Source: Massospora cicadina
Lineage: Eukaryota > Entomophthoromycota > Entomophthoromycetes > Entomophthorales > Entomophthoraceae
DNA: 64,000 nucleotides
Assembly (NCBI GenBank): GCA_022478985.1
Contig: JAKSZP010000098.1
Coordinates: 62,001 to 126,000, forward strand
Direction: 5' to 3'
Part shown: positions 43,920 to 55,089 of the stretch, in pieces
Position numbering within the stretch: position 1 is the stretch's first letter
Layout: each line of letters starts with the position of its first letter
Notes under the pieces: generated by a model
Database searches by the model: none
Told to the model about the DNA's origin: nothing
What the model saw: only the letters and a program-made list of their open reading frames with translations
Position numbers and translations under genes: made by a program

Positions 43920-44612
43920 TGTTGGGGTGAGGGGGATTAGATCATCCGTCCACTTATTAAAAGTCCAGGGCTTCCAAAGTCCTGTGTGACATATACAAAA
44001 AGTTTTATTTATTTAAAAAAGTTCTCATTCAAGAGAAAAGGCTCCTTGAGTGGCAAAATGAGAAAATATTCACTAAATCAATAATGGAAAAGCCAAAATA
44101 TATATCAAAAATAATGTTGATTATAAAAAGATATCTAATAGGGTAAAGCTTCACAATATTTATAGTGGTAGAAGGCTAAAAATGATTAAAGGGAGAGGAT
44201 AAAAATAAGCAGAAGGTAGATCAGCAGAAAGTTACTAAAAGATAGATAAATATTAAATTTCTAGCTTAGTGAAAACTCTTAGCTTTTTGATTGCCAATAA
44301 CATAATAATAAATCATAGATCAGATAATAAAATTTAAAGTATTCAAGCGCTAGCATTTTTGGAAAATTACCAAGCGCATCAAGCCAAGATCTATATCTAA
44401 TTCGCTTTTTTGGGGATCTAAACATTCTGGTTATCTCTGTTGAACAGTATTTGATCACCCTTTTTAGATCGGGTTTGGACCCTAATATCAGGAAGCTGAG
44501 ATAAAGTTACATGGGGATTATCCTCAACAATAGTTTTAACCAAGTCATTAAATTGGGATTTAATCCCATCATAAGTTTTACTCAATCTTCAATTTGAGCC
44601 AGAATCCTGAAG
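43920..44612 (-). repeat. Element 4 LTR (5' LTR in element orientation)
   Basis: 693 bp, homologous to 34767-35454. It ends CCTGAAG where the partner ends CCTGACA, then comes the TSD CTACC (44613-44617). Confidence 0.88.
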
Positions 44613-44617
44613 CTACC

Positions 44618-45750
44618 ATTAGGCAAACCTTGAATCAATATTAAAGAACAAGGTTACTTATAAGGGTATACTCTATAAAGTCAGGACTGGTGGTGGAAGA
44701 TGCTTATATTCAGCCCCATCTAAAACGACCATTAATTGTTATGCAAGTCCATCAGATTGTTGGCCCTGGTGGACTGAACAAGACAATGAAGCAATTCCAA
44801 CAGAGATACCACTGGGAGTCCATGAATTTTGATATTCAGGAGCTATAATTAAGTGTCAGGAATGTCAATTGCATAAGCTTTTTGAGGCCTCCACCACCTA
44901 TCAATTAATCAAGTCTAATTAAGCTTTGCATACAATTTTGATCAATTTTATTAGCTCCATGCTAATCAGCAACTTCAACCACTAATAAATTATTGTGGCC
45001 ATTGATCACTTGACTAAGTAGGTTGAGGCTAGCCCATTTGCAATGTCAGAGAAGTTGCTACTGCTAAATCTATAATAGAACACATTATCCAATGGGATGA
45101 GCGCCCACAGGTAACTTAATGAACAATGTTATCAACATTAATTTTAGGATATTTCCAATACTAAATGAGCTCATGGGGATTAGAGAAGTCCTAGCTGCGC
45201 CTTATCATACTAAGAATAATAACTTTGTTGAGAGGGCTAATTAAAATAAGAACAAATTCTTCACAGGGTTGCCGCCGCTTTTCCTTTGCAATGGACCCAC
45301 TACATTTGGATTAATAATAGTAGCCTATAATATTTTTTATCATAGTGCCACGAGATTCCTAACTTTCCAGTTGAATTATGGCCAGCAGCCTGCCTTTCCT
45401 CCCTTATTGCATTGTATCATAGAGGATGATGACAGAATTTGGCCAAAAGAGTATAATGACTTATTGTTCAGTGCTTTAATTAAGATCCAAATTGAAGCTT
45501 ATACAGCCGCCTTAACTTAAAAAGTTAATAAGAGAACCCAGGATAATATGCACTGAGGAACAATTTATAAGTTTAAGGAAGGTGATCAGGTATAGTACTG
45601 CTTTATGTATGGGTTTGGAAGAACTCATAAAATGTCCAAACTTTGGAAAAGACTTTCAATAATCTTATAATGGTCGTCTACCAGTATCTATACTCTCATA
45701 CACTTGTCTAATGGGAGGCTCATCATCAGGGTTCAAACAAAGTTCCTAAT
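44618..45750 (+). pseudogene. Element 5 pol relic, second half (integrase)
   Basis: Zinc-finger-like residues CQECQLHK near 44850 are followed by VAIDHLTK near 44998, the usual context of the integrase core, and by FPVELWPAACLSSLIAL-type residues near 45370 and KMSKLWKRLSIIL near 45628, the GPY/F region. This continues the pol interrupted at 34762 by element 4. Stops are frequent. Confidence 0.6.
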
Positions 45751-45822
45751 ATTCTACTACAACAGTCAAGCTCCTTTTTTTGAAAGAGCTATATAAAGAG
45801 TGAGATGAGTCATGGGGAGATG

Positions 45823-46381
45823 TGTTGTCAAAAGTGTTGACTTGACTTAAAAAACTAACTTAAAATCCCTTTTTCATTATCTGGGTGTAACTAGAACAAA
45901 TGCAAGTGACCATTCATCAACACATGTTATTTTTTGATCTACCAGTTGAACTCCCCTGACATCCAAAATCATTATTCACAGTTACTCTTTCTCTAGTGAT
46001 TCCTTTCCTGTAGTTGAGTACCATTATGCCTATTGTACCTGTTATACTCATTATACCCAACATACTCCCTGTCAATTGTGTTCCCAAAATCAGGATACTA
46101 TCATTCTGAAGCTAGAAGATTGAATACAAATATCCCTCTAAAACGATCCCAATAAATTATAACTTTTCCCTAAATTTATCTATTATTATGGAATTTGTCC
46201 TTGGAGTAGAATTTTACTATACCAGGAAAAAAGGAATTATGTACTGTGAAGCGATTCCTATGATATTCAGCATCATAAGACCTTGTCAGGGTACAGAGGA
46301 CAAGTAATCAAAGAAGATTATAGAAGTTACAGGGATAAACTTAACCTATGTAGTAGTGTGCATTTGCCGCGCACTATAACA
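45823..46381 (+). repeat. Element 5 3' LTR (edges approximate)
   Basis: Begins TGTTGTCA after CATGGGGAGA and ends near CACTATAACA. Homologous to 28253-28807. Confidence 0.7.
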
Positions 46382-47994
46382 AAGATCTGGATTTGGAAGT
46401 TGGCAGCATGTTGAAGTACTTAAGCTTCTCCAGTGTGAAATATTGACAACTTATGATCCTATGTCTGATCCTGAAGTGATTTATTTTTCAAGTACTTATA
46501 TTGACTCATACAATAGTTGAGTGGTGCTGTTAATAAGCAAATCAACAAGCCTTAAGGAGTCCAATTCCTGGGCCAACAGCGCCATCTAAGCATTATGGGC
46601 GGAATGTTGCCATGTCACCCACATAAGGTGGCAGGCATTAAACTGACTAGCAACAAAGTTTGATGCATCCTTATATATGGTACTAGTACTGCGGAATGAG
46701 AATGTTATAATATTGTTGATGATAAGGCTATAAACTTTAAAAACACTTTCCCTGAAGTGATACTGGGGAGTTGCTGACAAAACATATCGCCCCAAAAGGT
46801 TATTTTTGCATGCTATTGGTAGCAGGCTGACTCACGATTCATAAGTATAAAAAGTTTTTGAGAATACTATTCAGTCTTATATCTGGATCAGTTGTATAAC
46901 GTAAAACTACAATTTTGTAGTGACTTTCATTGGCTAAATTCTTGGAATTTGATTTAGATGGTTTGAATTTTACGTTTTTAGGGTGAACTAAGTTTGGCAA
47001 TTAAATAATTGCTGAAATAAATGGATGGGTGGGCATTCAACTCAATAATGTGGAAACTCTTGGTTATGCAACTAAGAGTTTTTGGGGTTATTTGACGTGG
47101 AAATGGCTGAAATATTTATTTTCACCTTTGACTTAGGTGGTTTCACTTCTAAGTCTATTCGATAGTAAGATGCTTCAGTTAGAAAATTAAACTTATAATG
47201 GAATTTTCTGAGCAGTTTAGATCCCTAAATTCCAATCTTATTCCAAATGAGATTCCTCAATATGTAGTTTTGATAATTAACTCCAATTTAGCTTTGATTT
47301 CCAATTTTAACAAGATTTCTGGCCTATCTAATTTGTAAATTTGTTTTAATATAATAATTGGTTGGGTCAAGGGGTTTGTTTTTTGGATAAACAGTTAAAA
47401 TTATACTTTTTAGTTTTAAACAAATAATCATTAGATTGGTAGGAATAGAATGAATTGGTGAGGGAGGTTGATGTGGCTCTGGGGCATATATCTCAGTTGG
47501 TTAAAGAAAACTTTTATAATATCATTGATCCATGATACAGGATAGTGAATTGGGCGCAGATGGTTTTAGTTTTCCTGGTATGAAGTTATTATGTCACTCA
47601 ATTGATTTTTTGCATCAAAGTAGCAAAGGATTTTTAACATAATCAATCTCATCTTTCTTACTAATTAATTCTTTCAAATGCACCTTGCAATGGTTAATGA
47701 CAATTTGAATATGTTCTAGCCGCTTGCTGCAATGGTCAACAGCATCTCAGAAGACTATATATATGTTTCAGCATTTTTCAGCTTTATCATTAATGGCAGG
47801 ATATAATCCTCTAGTGGCTTTCTTCACTTATGAATCTTCTCTTGTCTTTATAGCCAGTAGGATTATTGGTAAAAACCTCAACTTCAGATTTCTTATTCCA
47901 AAATTTATCTGACAAGATGCAAAGCTGGCAGTATGTTTCTTGGAGCAGGTTTATAATTTCACTTAGAATCATTTTTGGGTTTCTAGTAAGGTCA
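46382..47994. other. AT-rich stretch without recognisable gene
   Basis: Parts of 46850-47420 have a T-rich, GGTTTG-studded texture like the interior of element 4 (36050-36300), but no firm alignment could be made by eye. A stretch near 47470 (ATATATCTCAGTTGGTTAAAG) is A-box-like without a B box. Confidence 0.4.
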
Positions 47995-49190
47995 ACTTAT
48001 CGTCCTCTCACAGTGGCAACTTGAAGTAATCATAGTACACCTGTAGTATGCTCCACATATAGTGTGCAGCACATAAATACTATTTCACAAGTCATGTCTT
48101 TTGCTGGGACAACTGACTTCTTACTGATAGTGGACCCTTGTTAAACTAACAAAGTCACACTTTTATCAAAGCACCGTATAGAAAATCTTTTGATTATCAT
48201 CCTAAGTCCTTAAAATTGGTACTTATGCACCAGAGAAAAATATAAGATTTTCATTATGATAAACTTTAGGGAGTAAAAAAACTTTACTTAAAATAGTAGT
48301 AAGATTTTTTTGTTAAATCATTCAGTCTCTAACAATGTTATCCATATTCTTAAAGTATAATTGAAAATGAATATATTAGGTTTAATGACTATAATAATTG
48401 CTAGATTTAGGATATAGACAACGAGGAAAAAACTGATGATAGGGGAGGATACCCCAGTGGTGGAATATGGACCCTCTACCACTGTCCCCTGAGTTTGATT
48501 TCCAGTAAATGAACTTTGGGTAGGGGATAAATATGACTGTGTTAGAGTTGCACACCAATGCCCCAAACTGAGATAGCAAATAGAAAAGGCAGTCCATGGA
48601 GTTCCTGTCCTATCATATGCCGCTCATGGAGGTTTTCTGGGATTTATCCTCCTTTCCCATTCATTCAATTTTCCCCTTAATTGGTGCAATATCATCCCCA
48701 GGTCAGCCCACCTTAAACAAAATTTAAGGAAAAAACTCATAATAATTTAGGAAGGGCTTATGGAATTGGAATTTCTCATCTTGGGGTTTGCTTACAAACC
48801 AGGTAGAAATTTCATTATCTGACAATGGATAACAAAATGCTAGCACTTACTCCTCAATGGTTGGTGCTAGGTTGGTATCATTTTGAGGCAATTCCAGATC
48901 CAGTTCTCTTTTGTCATATATCACTATGAAAAATATGGTAGAGTAGTTGCTTTTTCCCACAGGTCAGTGGGTATCTCATACCTAATTCGTTATTTGATAT
49001 ATTTTCTTGCAATTCTATCATGATTAATATTAATGCTCATTGCCTTAGACTTAGAAACCTTATAAAAATTAAACCCAAAATGACACTGCTTATTAGAATA
49101 TATAGCTTTATATGAAATATGCAGCATAAAGTATAGATTTAAACTTAAACTCCATCTGAGGCTTCACCCATACCAGAGAAAAGCACAACA
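47995..49190 (+). repeat. R1 repeat, copy b, interrupted by a SINE
   Basis: Homologous to 5060-5955. The alignment pauses at about 48441 and resumes after 48744, exactly where the SINE and its TSD lie. Confidence 0.6.
48442..48726 (+). mobile_element. tRNA-derived SINE (SINE3) in R1
   Basis: A-box-like GGATACCCCAGTGGTGGAAT and B-box-like GAGTTTGATTTCC form the head. The body ends in ATCCCCAGGTCAGCCCACCT then TAAACAAAATTT, a variant of the shared tail. The flanks AGGAAAAAACT (48424-48434 and 48727-48737), extended by ATGATA against ATAATA, form the TSD. The head differs from SINE1 and SINE2, so it is a third family using the same tail. Confidence 0.82.
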
Positions 49191-50417
49191 AATATCTATT
49201 AAGCAATATACACATCCATCAGACAAGAAATCACAAGCAATTCTATTACCTGCAATATGCAAAATAAACCACTCACCTTGGTGGGTTGCCTAATTTTATA
49301 TCTCTTTTTGGCTCAAAATGTAATCAATATTGGGCTATAATTTTACTTTTCAATATCATCCAAGTCTTGATATATGAATCCCTTTTAACTATAACCTAGC
49401 AGGGTTATCCCTGAGTTCCTCCTATCTCACATATTTCTTAACATGACCACTGGCTTGATTCCTGACAGTTGTAAAATATTGATGCCTATTTACATATAGA
49501 ACCAGTACTAAAAGGTAGTATATAAAAAAGGAATATGTATTTTAGTACTATTATTGACCACAAAGATATACCAATGAAATGCCTTAATATATAATACTCT
49601 CTACTTCCTGGGCTTACTCATGTTTTTGTAATTTTATGATGTGGTGAAATTTCTTTTCAAGCTTTTAAAATTTTCTGCTTGCACGAAATTTAAAATACTA
49701 GGACGAATCAACTCTATTTCATCTAAAATAAGTATAATAAACATTCAACCAAAATAGACTCATATAATTGGATTTGTTGGATATTTTCTGGAAACTCAAT
49801 CTCTACTTATTTCAGGAGTTTCTTTGACATTCTTTATAATTTCATCATCAATTCTCTTTGCAGTTTTTTCTCTTTTCTCCTTTAGCTGGTAATGTAAGAG
49901 TAACAACAGATTCATTTGAACTTAGGGGATCAATAGACAGTAGCAGTTATGACTGCTGAACATGATTAGATGGGCTTTAATTATATTCTTTTATGCACTG
50001 ATAGTTGTCATTAATTGTAAAACTTAAAGTTTAGAGGATCAGCCAAGGGATGATAATATCAAGTTGGTCTTCCTTTAGTAACCCAAATCATTATTTTTTA
50101 ATCAAGTTCAATGAAAAAGTAGACAGTGATATTCTATCTTAGTACACTTGGAACTTGTAAGGGAATATCTCACTGCTACTTTAAGTTCACAAGTGGATAT
50201 ATAAATGAACAGTTTAGATATATCTTTGAGGTGCCAACAATTAGTAGTGTAGGGTACTTTAGACCATGTCTGATTGCATAGTATAAACCTTTTTTAGTTG
50301 CTGCACATGTGACGCACAATATTAGCCCTAATTTAAGCACCTAACGAGATAACGCTGAGCATCAGGTAGACTATGGAGGATAACAGAATTGTTCATTACC
50401 ATGGGTGTTGACAACTT
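49191..50417. other. AT-rich stretch without recognisable feature
   Basis: No coding signal, tail, LTR pair or repeat partner was found. Confidence 0.45.
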
Positions 50418-50435
50418 GATGAGGAACCAGTATTA
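50418..50435. repeat. TSD of LINE C, left copy
   Basis: GATGAGGAACCAGTATTA, identical over 18 bp to 54017-54034. Confidence 0.95.
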
Positions 50436-53400
50436 TCTTATCTATTTTTTTATTGTGTAGGAATGGTGGGGGAAAGAAAAGCAATGACTAGGTATGATTG
50501 GAACCCTGGGGTACACAGGTTACCCCTGTTGCTAGTTGGGACCGCCAGGTGTGGGGGGATTGATGCTCTACTCCGCGGGGGTTGCCCCCACTATGGAGCA
50601 GGTGTGAAGGAAGGGGTCCATGTGAAGGAACCAGAGCGGGAACCATGAGTTTATGAGTCTCTGTTGTCTTAGCATCATATAACCATAGAGTCAGGCTTGG
50701 AAATGCTCCAGTAAATGGACGTGAAACCTATTGACAACCTCATGGATGGTAGGGACCATGCCCTTGAACGCATCTAAGGCAATAGTGTGGATCGTCCACA
50801 TTGCAATGGGTATCAATAGGGAGTGCAGGGTGGATGGGATTGGGTACATAAGTCAGATCGCGAGGAGGCTCTTTGAGACAGAGAAATCCTGGCCGTTTTG
50901 GATCTTGAGCAGGCGTGCGACATCTCGCCATATGGCTTTGGGTGGGGGGCATATTTCTAGGCGGTGGTGTAGGGAGCTCACTCCTCCACATATGGCGCAG
51001 GTTGCGTGGAGGGAGTGGGTGTGGTCCGCCATTCTGTAGGTCCTTCTTAGGCAGCGCCAGGCGTTGGCCCTTACCCTTGGTTGGAGGAGTGGATGGTGCG
51101 TCATCTTCCATATTGCCTTTTGTGTGGGCGAATTGTAGGAGTTATTCAAAGCGTCTAGGTAGTTGACTCTGGCGATGGATGGGATCATGGGGAGTGTATC
51201 TTTGTGGAAGTGGTCTTCCAGCTTTTTGTAACGCGAAGTGGGGTCTGGGTCATCCCCTTCCCTGCAATGTACCAGTGGTAGTGACAGTCCACCCCATGCG
51301 GCGGATGGTTTGGAGGAGGCGCTTAAAGTGAGGGGGGTTCCATGTGGGCCCGTTGCATTGGGGCAGTTAGCGAGATACATTAGTAAGCTGGAGGGATAAT
51401 GTGGGTTAAGTATCTTGAGCACCTGCACGAAGTTGGCCCTCACTGCCCTGGACCAGTGCTGTTGCGGGGGGTTTGGGGTTAACACTTCCTCTATCCATGT
51501 GCCCAAGATGTGGTTGGCGTGGTGCTCGAAATCTATCAGGCCCATGCCCCTTCTGGAGCGTGGGCCATACAGCGTTTTGACCCAGACTGGTGGGCGGGAT
51601 CCCAGCCACATCCAACCCTGGATGAGCGCATGAATTGATGTTATAAAGGTGGGGGAGATGGGGATCGCATATGTAGGGAACCACAGCATTGGGAAAATGA
51701 GCGAGTTGGCTACCACCGCTCGCCCCATTAACCTGGGGGATCTACCCTTGAGGGAGGCGATTCTTATGGATATCTGTTGTAGCAGGTTATTTTTGATAAT
51801 CTCACTTGCATACCCCCCTGTTTCCAACCATATCCCAAGATGGAGGACAGGGATGGTGGTGGTGGGTAATGCAAAGGGTAGGGCGAGTGAGTTTTTGCAT
51901 CTTGGGTTGTGTGTGGTGGGGGATGTGGTCCAGTTGGTGGTGTATTTGCCAAGGAATATAATTTCAGTTTTCCGCTTATTCAGTGATGCGCTACTCACTG
52001 TGGAGTATTCCTATAGGGTGCGCTCCAGCTGTTGGGCGTCGCTGTTGTCAGCTATGCCTGTTATGCAGTCATTTGTGAAGGCTAGTATCTTGACAGGGGG
52101 CTGGACCAGCGCAGTTATGCCCCTGAGGCGTGAGTCAGCAATGTGGAGGAGTGGTTGAAGCTGAAGTTGTACATTAGTGGGCTGAGGGGGTCCCCTTGCT
52201 TGAGCCCTCTGCATGGGGTAATCCTGTCAGTAAGAAAACCAGAAACAAATACCGCCATTGATGCAGATTCAGTGAGGAGCATTGCCCAGTTGATGAACCT
52301 GGGTGAGAGGTTGAAAGCATGTAGGCACTCTTTTAGGTATGGACAGCTAACGCGGTTGTACGCCTTTTCCTGGTCGAGGAATACCAGAGAACTCATCACT
52401 TTGGATTGGCATACATTGATGATGGAGTGTATGTTAGAACAGATGGAGCGCCCTGTTGTAAAACCAAATTGGTTGGGTGATAGGGCTTTTGCGGCTAGTG
52501 CTCCCAGTCTGGTAGCTAGAATTTTTGGGAGTAGTTTAGTGTCATTATCTGAGAGTGCTATCGGGTGCCAGTTGTCCAGGTCCATTCTGTCGCCCTTTTT
52601 GAATAAGGTAATGACGTAGGAGTCCTGGCCTCCTGGGAGGAGACAGGTCTCCAGCAAGCACTGGTTCATAGATGGTAGGAGGAGGGGGGCGATCTGTTTA
52701 AAATATTTTTTATAGAATTTGTAGGGTATCCCATCAGGGCCTGAGCAGTTCCTATGTGGTGCACATGGACTATATTACAGAGCTCCTCCTGCGTTATCAG
52801 GTTTAGGAGATTATAGTCTGGCAGTGCCCTCTGTATTCTGGCGGAGTGTAATTTTTTTTTTTTTGGGGGTTAGGTGGGGTGTCGCGGTAAACTTTGGTAT
52901 AATAGTGGTGGATTTCCAACTTGACCTCCGTTGGGTCAGTTGCCACTGTTCTGTTGGCTTTGCGGACCTATGTGCACTGGTGCAGGTTGCCTCAGGAGTG
53001 GTATTGGTGGAAGAAGAACGCTGAGAAGGTTTAGCCTTCTTTATGTGTTTACCTTTCCATGATACTTTGATTCTGTGTTGGTATTCGTGGATGAGGGCGT
53101 TGAGGTGGGAGGAAATTGCCACTCATTTGCGCCCCCAGTTCAGGATGTATCCTGTTTTTGGGGTATTGAGTTAAAGGTGGTCAAGTTACTCCAGGGTGCA
53201 TCTGATTGTGGCAGTGTCTGCAGTGTATCTGTGCGAAGCAATATGGTGGCTCTTGTTTATTAGCTCAGATTTGAATTTTTCCCAAGATTAAATGGGATCT
53301 GATGCGAATAGGGCAGTGAATTTTGAGCTCAAGGCTATATGCTTAACCCATTCAGAAATTTTGGGGAGTTTTATTTTTTCTCAGTATAGCTTCCTCTAGG

Positions 53401-54016
53401 GAGTCATCCGTGTTCAAGTCCTAATTGGCATGAACTGCACCAAAACTAGACGATGTATAGAGAAATTAATTTTTTTGTGGCGAAGTTAGTAATGAACAAG
53501 CAATAGGATTTTGGTGCGAGGATGTGGTTGATGTGGCTCATTGAGATGAGCATGCCCTCACATATGCTGGGGTGGGTCATGTGGGGAAGGAGTGGAGACC
53601 CAGGGGGGAGGGTGTCATACAGGCCAAGGGATGCCTTCATCACGCGGAACTTGGAGTGTCCCAGTGGGTATCCCCTGGGGTGGGCCATCAGTATGTAGTG
53701 GGATCATCCCAACAGTTGAAATCGCCCAACAGGATAGTGTCCGGCAGGAGGATGAGCGTTGGGATGGATTTGAGGAATTGTTTCCACTTGGATGTGGTGC
53801 ATGGTCCATAGATACAAGCTATAAATAGTGTGGCCTCTTGGTTTGCGATCCTTGCAATTAGGACGCAGCTGTCTAAGTGCAATGAGGATTTGACAATTTT
53901 AATTTTTTGTTATTATTATGGATGACCACCCCACAGTGGGACGTCCATATTGACTGGGACAGTGAGACCAAGCCGCCCAGAATCCTTCTTCCCCCTGTAG
54001 ATAGTGGATCTCTTGG
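50436..54016 (-). mobile_element. LINE C: 5'-truncated LINE with an altered 3' tail
   Basis: The minus strand starts inside the endonuclease at the QETH region (54016) and runs through RT and the C-terminal Cys/His motif to a 3' end at 50436. The perfect 18-bp TSD defines both ends. Truncation at the 5' end is typical of target-primed reverse transcription. The last 60 bases are CCCCCACCATTCCTACAC then AATAAAAAAATAG, unlike the tail of LINE A and LINE B, although the rest of the element is closely related to them. Confidence 0.93.
50853..53860 (-). pseudogene. LINE C ORF2 relic
   Basis: The C-terminal part is the longest open frame of the window, 381 codons (51998-50853). It begins SSASLNKRKTEIIFLGKY just after the catalytic box and ends past the Cys/His motif CAICGGVSSLHHRLEIC. 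The RT core lies at 52669-52115 (LFKKGDRMDLDNWHPIAL, NQFGFTTGRSI, YLKECLHAFNLSPRFINWAM). The catalytic box near 52080 reads AFTNDC instead of AFADDC. Endonuclease remnants (LLGDFNCWDDP near 53710) lie upstream. Two or more frame changes separate the parts. Confidence 0.9.
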
Positions 54017-54034
54017 GATGAGGAACCAGTATTA
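54017..54034. repeat. TSD of LINE C, right copy
   Basis: GATGAGGAACCAGTATTA, identical to 50418-50435. Confidence 0.95.
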
Positions 54035-54640
54035 AAGCTAATGGATATTGTTTTCATCTTCATATTAGTTCTTTTTTCTATGGAAAGTGTAACTAAATAT
54101 ATTTTATATAAAATAAAATTGGGGTTACTACATTTTAAAAAAATCTAAGGAAGTGCAGAATAAGTTAAAATAAATGCAATTAAAGATACAAAAAAAATTT
54201 AATCTATAGATTCAATGTAATGATTAGGCTTTGCCTTGTTATCACCTTACCTTTATTTTCAAGATGAAGGTTGTAGAAAGTTTTGATTAATATGGTAAGA
54301 TTTTATGTGCTAAGGAAGATAGAATTAAGTTGTAGGAAATAATATAAAATTGATATAGTAAAGATTATAACATTTATCAAAGGAGATTAAAATGGTAACA
54401 ACCAACCTTAAAGTAAAAACAAAGTTTTTTATGAGGAGGTATTGATTCTTATAATGAAAAAGCTTCATTCCACAAGCATATCTAAACATCCTTATAGTGC
54501 TTACTCCAGATAAGCTTTAAGCTCAAAGTTAAAGAGATAGAGGTTTCTCCAGTTCCTTCTTCTTTTAAAAAGTTAAACTCATTAATAAACTATTGACTTG
54601 TGCTATATCTACACAACATATCTAACGCAATTACTTAACA
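54035..54640. other. AT-rich stretch without recognisable feature
   Basis: Nothing beyond base composition is visible. Confidence 0.45.
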
Positions 54641-54652
54641 CATTTACTTGTT

Positions 54653-54947
54653 TTTTTATTTGAGGCAAGCTGACCAGGGGATGGACATTACCGAAATAGA
54701 GAAAGAAAGTATCAACATGAAACCTGAGAAGGGTTAACTCTGTCGTAGAAAGTTTTTTCACCTCTGGATTGGGACTCAGATTTTTCTGGTTACATCATGG
54801 GTAAGGTTTTTGTGTTATTATACCTACTAACTGCCAGTAGCTTCCTTTGGCTGGCACACCAATTGATGTGCGAAGGGTGGGAATTGAACCCGCAACCTTC
54901 AGGTTGGTAGCCATACGCCCTACCAACTCGCCTTCCACCCCCTAACC
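54653..54947 (-). mobile_element. tRNA-derived SINE (SINE2 family), second copy
   Basis: Reverse complement of the SINE at 23836-24116 over the whole length, including the B box in GCGGGTTCAATTCCCACC form and the tail TCCCCTGGTCAGCTTGCCTC. A 12-bp TSD, CATTTACTTGTT, lies at 54641-54652 and 54948-54959. Confidence 0.93.
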
Positions 54948-55089
54948 CATTTACTTGTTAAGATGGTTTAGCAGTCCTCACCAGAAGAGGTTATACAAGA
55001 TTTCTTAAGCTCAATACTGTATCAATAGAGCCGCTCAACATCAATTTTGAGCAAATTTTAGAAAACAAGTCAAGTTAACACCACTGCCT

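Larger units (their letters stand above)
34767..44612 (-). mobile_element. Element 4: non-autonomous LTR retrotransposon, split by element 3
   Basis: The LTRs at 34767-35454 and 43920-44612 share start and end. The left one has the perfect inverted ends TGTCAGG and CCTGACA. Minus orientation follows from the PBS next to the right LTR and the PPT (AGAAGGGGGCAT on the minus strand) next to the left LTR. Without element 3 the interior is only about 1.9 kb. It has no pol, so the element depended on enzymes in trans. The perfect TSD is CTACC. It was inserted into element 5 between RNase H and integrase. Confidence 0.88.
28253..46381 (+). mobile_element. Element 5: old Ty3/gypsy element, split by elements 4 and 3
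   Basis: The LTR-like ends at about 28253-28807 and 45823-46381 are homologous. The element's own sequence is 28253-34766 plus 44618-46381, about 8.3 kb. RT and RNase H remnants end just before 34762 and the integrase resumes just after 44617, so the two halves were once contiguous. A tract CATGGGGAGATG precedes the 3' LTR. The exact LTR edges and the outer TSD are uncertain. This is the oldest layer of the nest. Confidence 0.8.

Noticed and set aside
49503..49517. CCAGTACTAAAAGG as a further micro-retroposon
   Set aside because: No convincing target-site duplication on either side and the upstream bases do not match the family.
50853..51998. The 381-codon frame as an intact host gene
   Set aside because: It is the C-terminal part of LINE C ORF2, with homologues in LINE A, B and D and inside the 18-bp TSD of a 5'-truncated element.
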